Shown piece after piece: positions 47,705-59,649 of a stretch of 64,000 bases of DNA. The stretch is from Merluccius polli. Taxonomy: Eukaryota; Chordata; Actinopteri; Gadiformes; Merlucciidae. The notes beneath the pieces are model-generated. The model was not told the origin of the DNA and did no database searches. It was given only the letters and a program-made list of their open reading frames with translations. Where the stretch lies: NCBI GenBank assembly GCA_030340625.1, contig JAOPHQ010004296.1:62001-126000 (forward strand). The letters are read 5' to 3'. The first letter of the stretch is position 1. Each line of letters opens with the position of its first letter. The position numbers were made by a program, and so were the translations under genes.

Positions 47705-50651
47705 ATGGATTTATCACATTGTTGTTGGATGGTTGCTGTAGGCCTATGTTTGGCTTTTACAGGTAAGAATGGAAGTTTAACAGCATACTATGTATGTATG
47801 TATGTATGTATGTATGTATGTATGTATGTATGTATGTATGTATGTATGTATGTATGTATGTATGTATGTATGTATGTGTGTGTGTGTGTGCATGTATGTG
47901 TGTATGTATGTATGTATGTATGTATGTATGTATGTATGTATGTATGTATGTATGTATGTATGTATGTATGTATGTATGTATGTATGTATGTATGTATGTA
48001 TGTATTTGTGTATTTATGTATGTATTTGTGTATTTATGTATGTATTTGTGTGTGTGTGTGTGTGTGTGTATTACCATATTACTTACAAAAACATAGTACT
48101 TCATTTTGAATTTGAAAATACAACGCATTAAGAAAGCACAATTCATAGTTTCGACGACAACAGACTGTAACAGTGAATATACAGATGTGTTGACAGTTTG
48201 GATGAATATTTTTAAGGTTTTTCTGCCCCCCCCCCCCCCCTCCCCTAGGCCTTGATTTGTGTAACGTGTCCAAATTGGTCTCATTTACAGGTCCAAGCAA
48301 CGTAGCTGGTGTGCTGCTCAATGTCGCTGTGGGACGAAGTGTCGTGTTCAAACCAACACCACTACCCACAGAAACCAAACTCGTTTCAGTGTCATGGATA
48401 GTAAAGTTGGATAATGGCCTTGATAAGTTTATCATAACATCAACCAGTGGTCATGACACTATAGAGCCAGAGTATCTGCATAGGATCCATTTTAATAAGT
48501 CTACTGGATCTCTGAAGCTCTTAAAGTTGACTCTATTCGACAGTGGATTATACACTTGTAACCTCATACCTAATCTGGGCCAACTACAAACTGATGTCTA
48601 CAACCTGCAGGTGGATGGTGAGTAGAACAGTCGGATAAAGACAGTGCTGTCCTTATTGGATCGATTCCAATACACCGTATTTAGGTTTTTGATCGAAGGG
48701 ATCCCGATCATATACATAGGCCTATACATAGGACTATAGATGAGGAAGCTACAACATAGAAACATGCTTTTAACGGTCGACCCAACCCTTTCTAAAGAAA
48801 AAGTGATATTTTTTTGTTATCATCTTTCCAAGAAAAGCATAGACATCCTTACTTTACAATGGTCTAGCTCCCGGTAGTTTTTGAACACAAGATAATTCTG
48901 CAAACTGCCAGTAACGGCAAAAAATAAAAATAATTTTCGTATACCAGTGAATTGAGTGTTTCCCCCCCCACACACACACACATACACACACACACACACT
49001 CCCACAGTGGCAGTCTCCAAAGTAGTGATCACCTCCGACAACACAGACCTGCTGGAGTTCAGCAGCTCTGCACATCTGTCCTGCAATGTCTCCACCGGCA
49101 CCTCCCTGTCTTACATCTGGGTGAACGTCAGCTCTGGGGCTCAGATCGGCGATGGAAACAACACCCTCACCATACTCAACGTGACTCGTTATGACCGGGG
49201 ACCGTACAAGTGCTGTGTGAAGAACCCAGTCAGTACTGTGATGAGTGACCCGTTAACACTGCAACCCATCTGTAAGTTACTAACCCACCTGCCTTGTATA
49301 CCTTTTACATTCTAACACAGGCATGTGAAACATTATCGGATGTAAGAAGCGGTGCAACGTAGTTGCCACGGGCCCTGGTGCAAGATTTATTTGTTATAAA
49401 TCTTGCGCATGCGCCCATTCCCGCCCGGGCAGGGCCTTCCTGATGGGCCCCTCCCAGCCATGGGCCCTGGTGCCAGCAGCATTATACACACCAGCTGCTC
49501 CCCCTATACTTACACCAGTGGATGTAGGGCTTTGACATTTTAAATGAAGCTTTATTCATGGTGATACTGACACTGCGAAATGCAGTTTTAACTTGAAGTC
49601 TTTGAATCTTTGATCTTTACGTTAGAACAACATGCATGCCTTATTCTAGCTCTAACACTCACCTGAGACCAGATGGCATGTGCAGGCTTCTCTAATACCA
49701 CAATCAACTATTTTTCCCTTTGCTGGTGTTTGCTCTTTGCTATACATTTATCGCACCACACTTGACCCAGAGCAGACACTTTTGACGATTTTCACACCAC
49801 AAAGAAGTCTCAAACATCACGTGGTCCCTTCCGCCCATGTTAACTGGAAACACGGCTCCCAGCACCGGGACAGATTTCCATCTGCAAAACAGCCAGAGCA
49901 ATAATAATAGTAATCATTATTATTGTTAGAATTATGCTAAGTGTTATGATGATGATGATGAGGATGATGATGATGATGATGATGATGAGGATGAGGATGA
50001 GGATGAGGAGAAGGAGGAGGAGGATGAGGATGATGATCCTTATCATTATTATAGCAGAACTTGCAGGCTAGGAAAGTGAAAGTCCTTCCTGTTACTACCC
50101 TGTATTATCTCTTCTATGTCTGTTTGTTTGCTAACTATCACAACCGCTAAACCATGGCAGGACCGCTCTGCTTTCTGGAACTGTGTCTCTGTCTCATAAT
50201 GTGTCTTTGTCTATTATATGGTTAACCAGCTCAAGTTTATCGATACTGAAGATATATATTATATTTAGCTAATGCATAGCCTATGATGGAATTTTTCCTC
50301 TAGTTTTTGATGTTGATGAACAAATGTTTTGAATCTGAATCTGTGCTAATATCCGGGTTTCAGATGGACCAGATCACATTCAAATTGAAGGTCCAGCAGA
50401 GATAGAGACCGGCCAGACCCTAAAGTTACTCTGCAGGGTTGAATCCACACCTCCTGCGAATTTCACCTGGATGCATGGAGATAAGATAATCAGCCATGAA
50501 GCTGAGTTCTCTAAAACGGTCACGCTTTGTGACGTTGGAGAATTCACATGTCGAGCGGAGAACAATGTCACTAAGTTGTTTGTATCTGCTGTGCATCACT
50601 TATCTGTAACAGGTACATTATTACCATCAATCTTTTTCTGAAATGCACGCA

Positions 50652-50687
<36 letters not shown>

Positions 50688-51409
50688 GACAGATACAAAC
50701 ACACACACGTGGACAGATACAGACACACATACACACACACACAAGGAAAGACACTAATGCACACACACATGTGGAGGGATACAAACAGACACACATACAC
50801 ACGCAAGGAAAGACACCAACACGCATACACACAGACACACACACAGACACGAATCTCTTCGCCTCTCTGAATGTTTCCATGTCCATCCACAAAATAAACC
50901 CTTTATCTTTTGCATGTTTTCAGAAAGCACAATGTCGGCTGGTGCCATTGCTGGTATAGTAATTGCAGTGATAGTAGTCATAGTGGTAGTAGGTGCACTG
51001 ATGTATCGTGTCTACGCAAGAAGGTAAGCAACAGTACAGAACGCCACATGTCAATCATGCAAACAACGACCTCATGGTCTTTCACTTGAGTAGTCAGTCA
51101 CACAATAATCACCTCAATATACCCATATATAAAGAAAGACTTTTAGATCTGAGATCATTACTTTGACTTTACATGTCAAGTTTGTAATACAGTAAGTAGT
51201 TATACAACACAAGTACACAAGTAAAATACATACATTGCAACGATGAGATGTTGAGCTCATATGCATCGATAAAAGGTTTACTTCATACGTTACCTAGACT
51301 ATTTACAAATACAAAATTGCCACATAGCAATAGTGTTAGGATCACTAGCGTAACAACATGATGATAGGCCCCGGTGCAAATATTTTTTTTGTGCCCCCGC
51401 GGTTGTTGA

Positions 51410-51456
<47 letters not shown>

Positions 51457-54081
51457 CGATAGTTACGCCACTGGTTAGGATTAGCATTAGCAGTATTTTG
51501 TAGTAGCATTTTAAAATGTAATCAATTGTCCATCGATGAATTTGTGTATTGGAGTGTAAACGTTTCGTGTTTTTCTTTACAGACCTGTCAAAAAGGAGAC
51601 CAATTCCAACGTCTCAAAAAGAGGCTTCACTAACGGTAACTTTGTGTGTGTATGAAGGTCTATTTGCATGTGTGTGTGTGTGTGTGTGTGTGTGCATTGT
51701 AATGTGTGTGCTTTGTGTGCATACCTGCATACACATGAGTGCATAAACAGTAGGGGTGTAACAATACATGTATTTGTATTGAACCGATTCGGTACGGGAC
51801 GTCCGGTTCGGGACAGGGCTGTACGGGTCAGTTCAAAAACACGCAACTTCGAAAGTTGCGTGTTTATTTTCCGCTGGCGGTAACCCGGAGCTTGAGGACC
51901 CTCCCCTGTCGCTCAAGTCTCCTGCGTGGGAACACTTGGGCTTGCTGGTGAAGTATTGCGAAGACAAAGAAAGGTGGATAAAACGAGGGCAGTGTGCCGA
52001 GTGTTCAACAGAGACCGGGTTTCCGGCAACACAAACATGCTAACGCACCTGAAACGGCACCACCCGAGTGGAAGCGACGAACGCAGACGGGAAAAGCACA
52101 AACACAAACCATTTTCTTCTCATCTCTATGCACACGCACTGTTCGCACTTCACACACCTTCTACTAGATTGCACACCTTCTGATTCATTGACATCTCATG
52201 TGTTCGCCTCTACGGCTCATTACGTTGCACGGCGTTCGTCGCTCGACTGGTCGTGACTGTTTTCCAAAGATGGCGCCCGCTTGTTTTCGTGAAGGCACTG
52301 GCTTTCTAAACTTTCTTTTTAATAAACTGTCTGTACACTTACAAAGTTCTCAATGCTTCGTTTTACATGTAGGGACCCTCATTATGCTGCCGTGGAAGTG
52401 TGGTGCGATTTTGAGCCTTGTTAGTGGTATAGAATTGTGACTTATTTTACATGAATATCTGCCCCTACAGCTAGCGTTATACGCTAATTAGCGGTTTTCG
52501 AGAACTTTGGTTCCTTTCGACTAGAATGGAAACTGATCCCAGAGAACGGTCCAACTCGGTGGACATGTGTTATGATCATATGGTCATTTTGAGCCGGAAT
52601 TGTCCTTTAATGCAAACGCAGCTGACTTCGGCGTCCAGGCTCCTCTCCCTAGCCATGCAGATCGGCCCAAAGCTGTAACAACTGCCATCAGAGTTTTTAT
52701 AGCAGCGGATCTAAGACCGTATTCAGTTGTTAAAAGCTGTTAAGCTGTGAGAATTTTATTTTTTATAATATTTCATATATTTTGAGAATATTTTATTTAT
52801 TGGAAAGCTTATAGTTTTGTTTACTTGAGAACATTTTATTTAACTTATTACCAGGCAGAACTTTGCAAAAGTATTCTATTTTTTATTTTATTTTCATATT
52901 TTGTATAACGTCACAATAAATTGTTGGTTTACAAGCAAGATATATTTGTTGTTTATTATTTATAAGCACGCAAATAACCAACAAGCAAATTTAGGTTTTG
53001 CATTTTGTTTCCATACTGTACCGAAAATGAACCGAACCGTGACCTCAAAAACGAGGTACGTATGGAACCGTGATTTTTGTGTATCGTTACACCCCTATTA
53101 AACACTATAGTATATATACAATATATCATATAAGTACTATTCACACACTTCAAACACTTTACAATAAGGTACGCAAAACGTGGGTAGTTACTGAGGAACG
53201 AATGAGTAACGAATGATGAACGACCAGGGCCCTAACTGGGGCCCTAACTGGGGCCCTAACAGGGGCCCTAACTGGGCCCTAAGTGACAGTTACTCAGTAA
53301 CTACTGAGGAGTTACTGGTAAACAGACTATGGGACTACTGTATTCGTTAATGAGTAACGAATGATGAACAACCAGGGCCCTAACTGGGGCCCTAACTGGG
53401 GCCCTAACAGGGCCCTAAGTGACAGTTACTCAGTAACTACTGAGGAGTTACTGGTAAACAGACTAGGGGACTACTGTATTCGTTAATGAGTAACGAATGA
53501 TGAACAACCAGGGCCCTAACTGGGGCCCTAACTGGGGCCCTAAGTGACAGTTACTCAGTAACTACTGAGGAATTACTGGTAAACAGACTAGGGGACTACT
53601 GTATTCGTTACTGAGTAACTGTCACTTAGGGCCCTGTTAGGGCCCCGTTAGGGCCCCAGTTAGGGCCCCAGTTAGGACCCTGGTCGTTCATCATTCGTTA
53701 CTTATTCGTTCCTCAGTAACTACCCACGTTTTGCGTACCTTATTGTAAAGTGTTACCTGTTTGTTTTTTTAACCAGAAAATGATGTCAATGACTCAACCC
53801 TAAGCAATCAGGTAAATATCACACACACACATAAGTCTCCTTTTGTTGGCCTTGTGTCAGTACAAGGACAGCAGGGTAGTCTACTTGTTGGTTCTACAAA
53901 ATACATTTTTGACACTTCTACATCTATATTTAATATCCCCCTCTTTCTCTGCTTGCTCTCCAAGGGAGTTTACTATTCCACTATCAGCGATTTAGAGAAG
54001 AACGACGATGTGGGCATAAAAATGCAAAACCAAAACTCTGTATCCGCAATCTACGCTAATATCATGGAGCCTGCTACTTAG
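47705..54081 (+). CDS. CEACAM-like Ig receptor, copy 2 (complete, 400 aa)
   Basis: The exon plan is that of copy 1: signal peptide 47705-47762; V 48291-48617; C2 49008-49271; C2 50364-50612; membrane 50924-51023; tail 51583-51635, 53777-53811 and 53965-54081. All splice sites are intact. The V exon is six codons shorter and differs by about twenty residues; it also has a single cysteine (LYTCNL). The first C2 domain is identical in protein; the second gains a cysteine (TLCDVG for TLSDVG). In the tail VYYSTI still fits the ITIM. GYVND has become NDVND (tyrosine lost) and TIYAKI has become AIYANI (ITSM threonine lost). The tail intron at 51636-53776 has grown through two DNA elements. The AATAAA at 54393-54398 is conserved. 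Signalling is predicted to be weaker or different from copy 1. Confidence 0.9.
47790..48068. repeat. Expanded (TATG)n microsatellite
   Basis: About 280 bases of TATG with GT interruptions in intron 1, longer than the copy-1 tract. Confidence 0.97.
49347..49520. mobile_element. 174-bp hAT-type MITE, copy 2 of duplication
   Basis: Orthologous to 39836-40009. The left target duplication has one change (GATGTAAG), the right is GATGTAGG. Confidence 0.85.
51343..51473. mobile_element. 131-bp MITE with 8-bp target duplication, only in copy 2
   Basis: Ends CACTAGCGTAAC and GTTACGCCACTG, flanked by GTTAGGAT on both sides (51335-51342 and 51474-51481). About half of it is poly-G. Copy 1 lacks it (near 41735). 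hAT-type by duplication length and ends. Confidence 0.9.
51751..53097 (+). mobile_element. Internally deleted hAT transposon with BED-finger remnant, only in copy 2
   Basis: Ends TAGGGGTGTAACAATACA and TGTATCGTTACACCCCTA, flanked by ATAAACAG and TTAAACAC (six of eight matching). Copy 1 retains the empty site GCATAAACAGTATATTATA near 42011. A plus-strand ORF at 51926-52183 reads TRAVCRVFNRD and NTNMLTHLKRHHP, the C-x2-C/H-x3-H pattern of a BED zinc finger with the first CxxC partner eroded. The rest of the transposase is missing. Confidence 0.9.
53153..53754. mobile_element. DNA element with internal tandem repeats, only in copy 2
   Basis: Inverted ends of about 50 bases start AACACTTTACAATAAGGTAC. 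The interior has three tandem units of about 120-150 bases, each holding runs of the 12-mer GGGGCCCTAACT and TGACAGTTACTCAGTAAC. CACT-type ends hint at the CACTA group, but no clear target duplication is seen. Confidence 0.8.
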
Positions 54082-54398
54082 CATCCGCCAACATGTTTTA
54101 GCTTGACAAGAAGCACCAAGCGAGTTTGGCCAGTAATGATCATGTCATGACCTGATAATAATAACAATAATAATAATAATGATAATGATAATAATGATGA
54201 TAATAATAATAATAATAATAATAATGTTTCACAATTCCAACTCCTCCCCATCTTGTTCTTGTCTTATTCTATTCTAGAATTGTGTCCATTTATCATTAGT
54301 GGGACTGTCTGTTTTTATTTCACTCAACATAATCAAACATGCTTCCACAAAGTCCTGTGTCACCTCATCAGATGGACATTATCATGCATTGTAATAAA

Positions 54399-56993
54399 TC
54401 ATAATTAAGATTATTTTTGGAAATGTAAATAAATGAGAAACAGGAACTTGAGATCTGACATTGGTCTGAATGTATGTAAATAATATCCATATGTGTGTAA
54501 CAGTAAAACAACCAATGAAGCCGCCTCCAACCGTGGAAAAATGACAATTATGGTATGGTTGTATATAGTCATTTAATTCCATCACTCCTTAAAACTTTCA
54601 CTCCACGTGTATCAGTTACCTTACCTTTTGTTTTAACTTGTACTACATAGAACATTATATAATTATATCATTATTATGAATGTTATAATTGATTACATGT
54701 TAGGGCCATATAATCAAATGCATGTGCATGTATAGATTTAATTGTATCCTACAATTGAATTCAAGTATGTCAAACGTGAATAAGCAGCAAGCTTTAAGCT
54801 ATTTCTTTTGAAGAATATTTTATCTAAATGTAGCCACTTTTGAAATGAATTTTAAAAAGCATATTGACAAATATGTTTTGATTGTGTTTGTGATTCCACG
54901 ATCCATTGTCAGCCTTTTGGATATGCAATTTGCTTTTTACACATCAACAAGGACATCCTAATAAAAACTATGTGCAGAGTATTTAGCATTGTCCTGCTAA
55001 AACTCTACCCCCTTTAGTTATCTAGTAAGCCCCCATATTATTTGTGTGCCCCCCCCCCCCCCCCCCCCCCCTTAGTTACTTATTATTAAAAGTCAAACCA
55101 TTTTCTCTAAAACCTGCACTTGTGAGCTCTTCTTATGATTCCTAAACTACACCTAGCAGGCCCTCATCCTAACTTTGTTGTGATATAATCTGTTATCTAA
55201 CTCAGGTCAAACGTACTTTTTCTCTGCATTTGTATGCTCTCTCCAATTGTGACTTAGCAGTAGCACACCACCATGTGATACATATGATGTGTTCGTGTCT
55301 AGCTCAACGCCGGGTAGGGAATGGCGTTAACACTGCAAGGGTTCAGTTCCCATGGGCGTGTCCCATGCCAGGAATTCATTCAGGACTTTTCTTAACATTA
55401 GTTTATGAGAGGTCTCTAGAGGCCAGTCTCTTGAACGTAAAAAAATATTGGGGTAAGCTACAAATCATGTTAAATATTAGTATGTGGTGTTTGCATACAT
55501 ATATATATATACAGTATATATATATATTATAATATATATTATATTATTTTAAAATTGTTTCTAACGTGTGTAATGTCTTTAAGAGTGTTAATGTGCTTTA
55601 TTCAGTCATAACAAAACTAAAACGTTTTGTTGAAGAGATTGAAGAGGAACAAGCGTAAATACTTTTGGTGTGTTTTTTTAGCGTTCAGCCAACACTCCTG
55701 ATGAACTATGTTGCAAATGCTATCCGCAGCATCTTTGATCTGTGCGCCAAAGTGTATTATTCTTATCTTATCCAGTATTAGGTTCCAGCTGATAAATTGA
55801 TACACTGATGATAAAAAACTAAATAACATGAGACGTGGCAGGTTGAAGCTGAGGCCTGACCATGTTTTAGGTAAAAGTTTGGTAAAAGATGGCATCATCA
55901 TTTGAGCAAGTGACTGGTGAGGTGGGAAAATCCAAGTTAGCATAACGTTCATGCCAAATGTTTTACAATGCCTTTAGACTCTAAAATGATCTGGGCCCAC
56001 TCTGGTAGAGAGGGGACTCGTGTATGCATACAGTAAATACTTTTGATACTTCTACAACTATTGTGTGTTGCTTTAACATTTAAAAGTCTCGTCTGTCCTC
56101 GACGCAAAATCTCATAAAGAAATGATCACATGGCGGGTGAAGATTAGGAAAGATCCTGCGATGTTGTCAAACCAAAATGCTTCTCTTTTTGGTGGTCTGT
56201 TATTGAAAAAAAACAGAAGCATTGACAAACTATGAAAATGTAATGGTCTTCCAGCAAATCTCTTTACAAACTGCTGTTTCTCTTTATATCATATTGTTGT
56301 CCTATATAGATTTAGAAGTATCTAAAAAGGGTATTTTTTATTGTGAACTCTGGCAGGACACTGTAGTCATGTGCGGCCTCAGCTGACAGCTAAAGCAGTC
56401 CAATCAAATGCATGTACACTGATAGGCAGTCAATTTAAGACCTTCCATTGCACACACTCTCTGCGAAGTGCTGAGCTGGATTTCACCCCACCACCACCCC
56501 AGCATCCACCTGCTTTGGTTCTGCTCTGTATTGTATGTAACCTACACAATGGGTTGAGATATCTGATCCAACTCTACCCCATGGGGGGATTGTCTAGTGG
56601 CCCCAAATGTTGTTGGACCAGAGCACATTAAATGTAGTTGTCAAATGTTGGTATGCTGTATCTGACATCTGTGACATCTGTATGCCATGCTTTAAATCCT
56701 AACACAGGGAGCACCCTAAAAGAGTGGAACCATACCGCCAAACTAAAGTGTATAACATTTCATGCAATAAATTGTTAAATCTATGACATGAGTGCTTTAT
56801 GACATGGAAGATTGAGTAACTAACGGTTGGAAATTCATGGATTTCATCACAGTGAAATCCCATTGCCGTGCATAAGGATATTGTGAAATTAATTTGTTCA
56901 TAAGGTGTGGAGGCAATGAAGTATAACAGGAAACCTCATATACCCTTTGTGTGCTCATTGTATCCTCATTTTGTGAGAAAAGATTTGGACATT
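54399..56993. other. Non-coding stretch downstream of receptor copy 2
   Basis: Duplicated sequence to 56369, then single-copy sequence up to the next gene. It includes poly-C at 55050-55070 and a TA-rich tract at 55497-55545. No gene recognised. Confidence 0.5.
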
Positions 56994-59485
56994 ATGCAGA
57001 CATTGATGGCATTCTCTCTGGAGATCGTTCCACTGCTGCTGCTACTCACAGGTAAGAAGTTGTTGGAGTCACACCATGGGAAACACCATTTAACATCAAC
57101 AGACAATAGGATGAACACATATGAATGTGTGTTGTGTGCTCTGAAATTTTGTTTAATTTGTATATTTTTTTGGCAAGCAAGTTACAACTTGGACAAAAAG
57201 ATGGCAGGGCTTTTTATATACACAAATCATGTATTTATTATTTATTATTATTATTCAGAAACATTGCATTGACTCCATGAACTGACCTTTGGCCGTCTAA
57301 TGATTAGTTTATATTGCTGATATAACATTGGGAGACAACAAAAACACACACCTCACATGAAGCATTTTGATTTATAAACAGATAAACGTGATGATACACT
57401 TTATCATGTCATAAATTCTCTGTCCTCAGGTCACCAGAGTCAATCTGTTTTTTTGGCAGCAAGTGAGTACCAAGTACTGCAAGGGTTACTGCACCATAAA
57501 AAAATAAAAATCCATCTGCATCAATATAACTACGGATTATATTCATTTCTCTCAAGGTGGGCCCAATAGTATGGGTTTCATATCCACAGCACCATCGATA
57601 GCTGGCTTCAAAACAACCACCAACTGTACCTCCTACTGCATCCCGCTGTGCACTTTCTCCTGGTCTGTGAAGGGTGTGGTGGTGAAAGGGAGCACGCTGA
57701 CTTGGATGCCAGACGGACTGGACAGTGTGGTGGAACTGACATGCACTGCTCGCAACCCTGAAACAGCGAAGGCCTTCAAACGGACGTTCACTGTTGAGGT
57801 TAGAAGTAAGTGAAGGAGCTGGTCTGTCGGTTGTTCACAGTCATACCCATTCCTAGCTGCATTCAGATCCTGCACGGGTGCCACTGTCAGGCATTACTGA
57901 TTTGGTTTGAGGTCAGGCTTAATTGCTCATTGTCTGACACCCCCCCCCCCCCCCCCCCCCCCCCTTGTGTGTCGTAGACCAGGTATCGGTGCAGATCAAC
58001 CCAGAGAACCACCTGCCATCTTTAAACCAGTCGCTGGGCCTGGTCTGTGATGGCTCTGTCCAGGGCCTGCCAGTGGAATGGTACAGTAATGGCAGGAGAG
58101 TGACTCCACGCAAGGGGCTGAGCCTGATGAAGGACAACACGATTCTCTACTTTGACTCTCTGGTGCCCTTGGATGCTGGGTTTTACCGGTGTAAGGCAAC
58201 CATGCCTACATTTTACAGGGGTACTGCCTTCAGCCTGGGCTATCTGCTTAACTGTGAGTAACTGCTAATAAAAAGGGGGATTGTGTGCCAGCTGATGCAA
58301 ATCCTTTTTATTTTTGTATTTGAATGCTCACTGGCTTACATGTTCTGCTTATCTTTTCTTAGTTCCCGTTGTTGATTTAAAATTTGCATTGTAATCAGGG
58401 CACACCCATAAATGAGGATGTCTATGTGTTTATGTGTCGATGTTGTTTTCTGCCCTCACCATAATGGTGTTGTTGGAAAGACAAATGTTCACCAAAGATG
58501 GACAGATCAGACGGGATAGTTTTCTATTTGCGGACCACCAACAATCTGTTGTTTTCCCATTGAAGTCGACCCCTGGAACGTAACCATTAACGGTCCGGAC
58601 GCGGTGGTCCCGGGAGTCCAGAGCATCTTCTCCTGCCTGACAAGCTGCACTCTCAACGTGGACTGTACCATCAGATGGGCATTCAAGGGGGGGTTCCCGC
58701 ACTTCTCCACATACAAGAATGTCCTCAAGTGGACCCCTTCCATACAAGAGTCATTCCAAAACTTAACCTGCATGGTGGAAAACACAGCAGCCCAGCGCTC
58801 AGTCCAGGTCACCAAGATGGTGGAGGTCAAAGGTATGGAAATGGTTATTGATTTGTAAATGATGAAGAACTAAACGACATCTGTGGGTGCTGGTTACATG
58901 TCATGTGGTGTTAGTGGGGGAAATACTCAAGGTGTTTAAGTTTATTGTCAGATGCACAGAACAACACAGAGTCAGACTGGACACCGGCCACTACCTATTT
59001 AGGGCATCATATACTAGAAAGATAAAACATGCTAGACAAAAAAAGATACAAATATATATACAGATAAATATACTAGAAAGCAATACGTATACAGGGTCAT
59101 AATATAACTGTTAAAATAAACAAAATCCAATTATATACAAAATCCAAAATCTAATTAGGTGCAAATCCAGTTATGTGCAAATGTCAAAGTTATATGCAAT
59201 TATGAGGTATTCAATTATTTAGGTTAATAAGGTTATAAAGTGACATGTGAACGTAAGAAATCACAGCCTGATGGCTCTAATAGAAACTGATAGAAAGGTG
59301 CGAGACCGGAGGCAGGTTTATAATCACATTAACGTATAACTCTGCTGTTTGTTCTTGTCTTTTGTCTAGGAGTACCACACTCATCGGAGGCAGTGCGATA
59401 TAGCAAAATACTCGGGCCAATACTGATACTGGGACTGTTGCTTACCGTGTTTACTCTTAGATCACGTTTTAAACGGTATTCTTAA
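56994..59485 (+). CDS. Three-Ig-domain membrane protein with extra cysteines (complete, 332 aa)
   Basis: There are six plus-strand exons, phase 1 throughout: signal peptide 56994-57051 (MQTLMAFSLEIVPLLLLLTG); an 11-codon linker exon 57430-57462; Ig1 57557-57805; Ig2 57978-58253; Ig3 58566-58832; membrane and stop 59370-59485. Ig1 has NCTSYCIPLCTFSW and ELTC; Ig3 has FSCLTSCTLNVDCTIRW and NLTC. Both therefore carry two extra cysteines between the first canonical cysteine and the tryptophan. Ig2 is conventional (LVC, EWY, FYRC). The helix (ILGPILILGLLLTVFTL) is followed by RSRFKRYS and a stop, so there is no tyrosine motif of ITIM type. AATAAA lies at 59639-59644. Overall organisation recalls ICAM/VCAM-type adhesion molecules, but I do not recognise the specific gene. 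Confidence 0.87.
57939..57964. repeat. Poly-C tract
   Basis: A run of about 25 C just upstream of the Ig2 acceptor, acting as an extreme pyrimidine tract. Confidence 0.95.
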
Positions 59486-59649
59486 ATGAAAGTATTAAAA
59501 GTAATCTCTGTGCTTTTTTTGTGTGTGAATGTATTGAAATTGACTGTGAGGTCAAATTTGGTTGTACCGCATTTTGTCAATTATCTCCTTTATATCATTT
59601 GCATCTGCCGACTATATTAGAAAATAATTAATGACAATAATAAATTACA

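Larger units (their letters stand above)
45915..56369. repeat. Tandem segmental duplication, copy 2
   Basis: Begins at the same TGTCACAGGCGATGGGGGAC as copy 1 and ends at the same GGCAGGACACTGTAGTCA. About 13 bases of junction sequence (45902-45914, GTGTAGTCACTGT) separate the copies. Confidence 0.92.
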
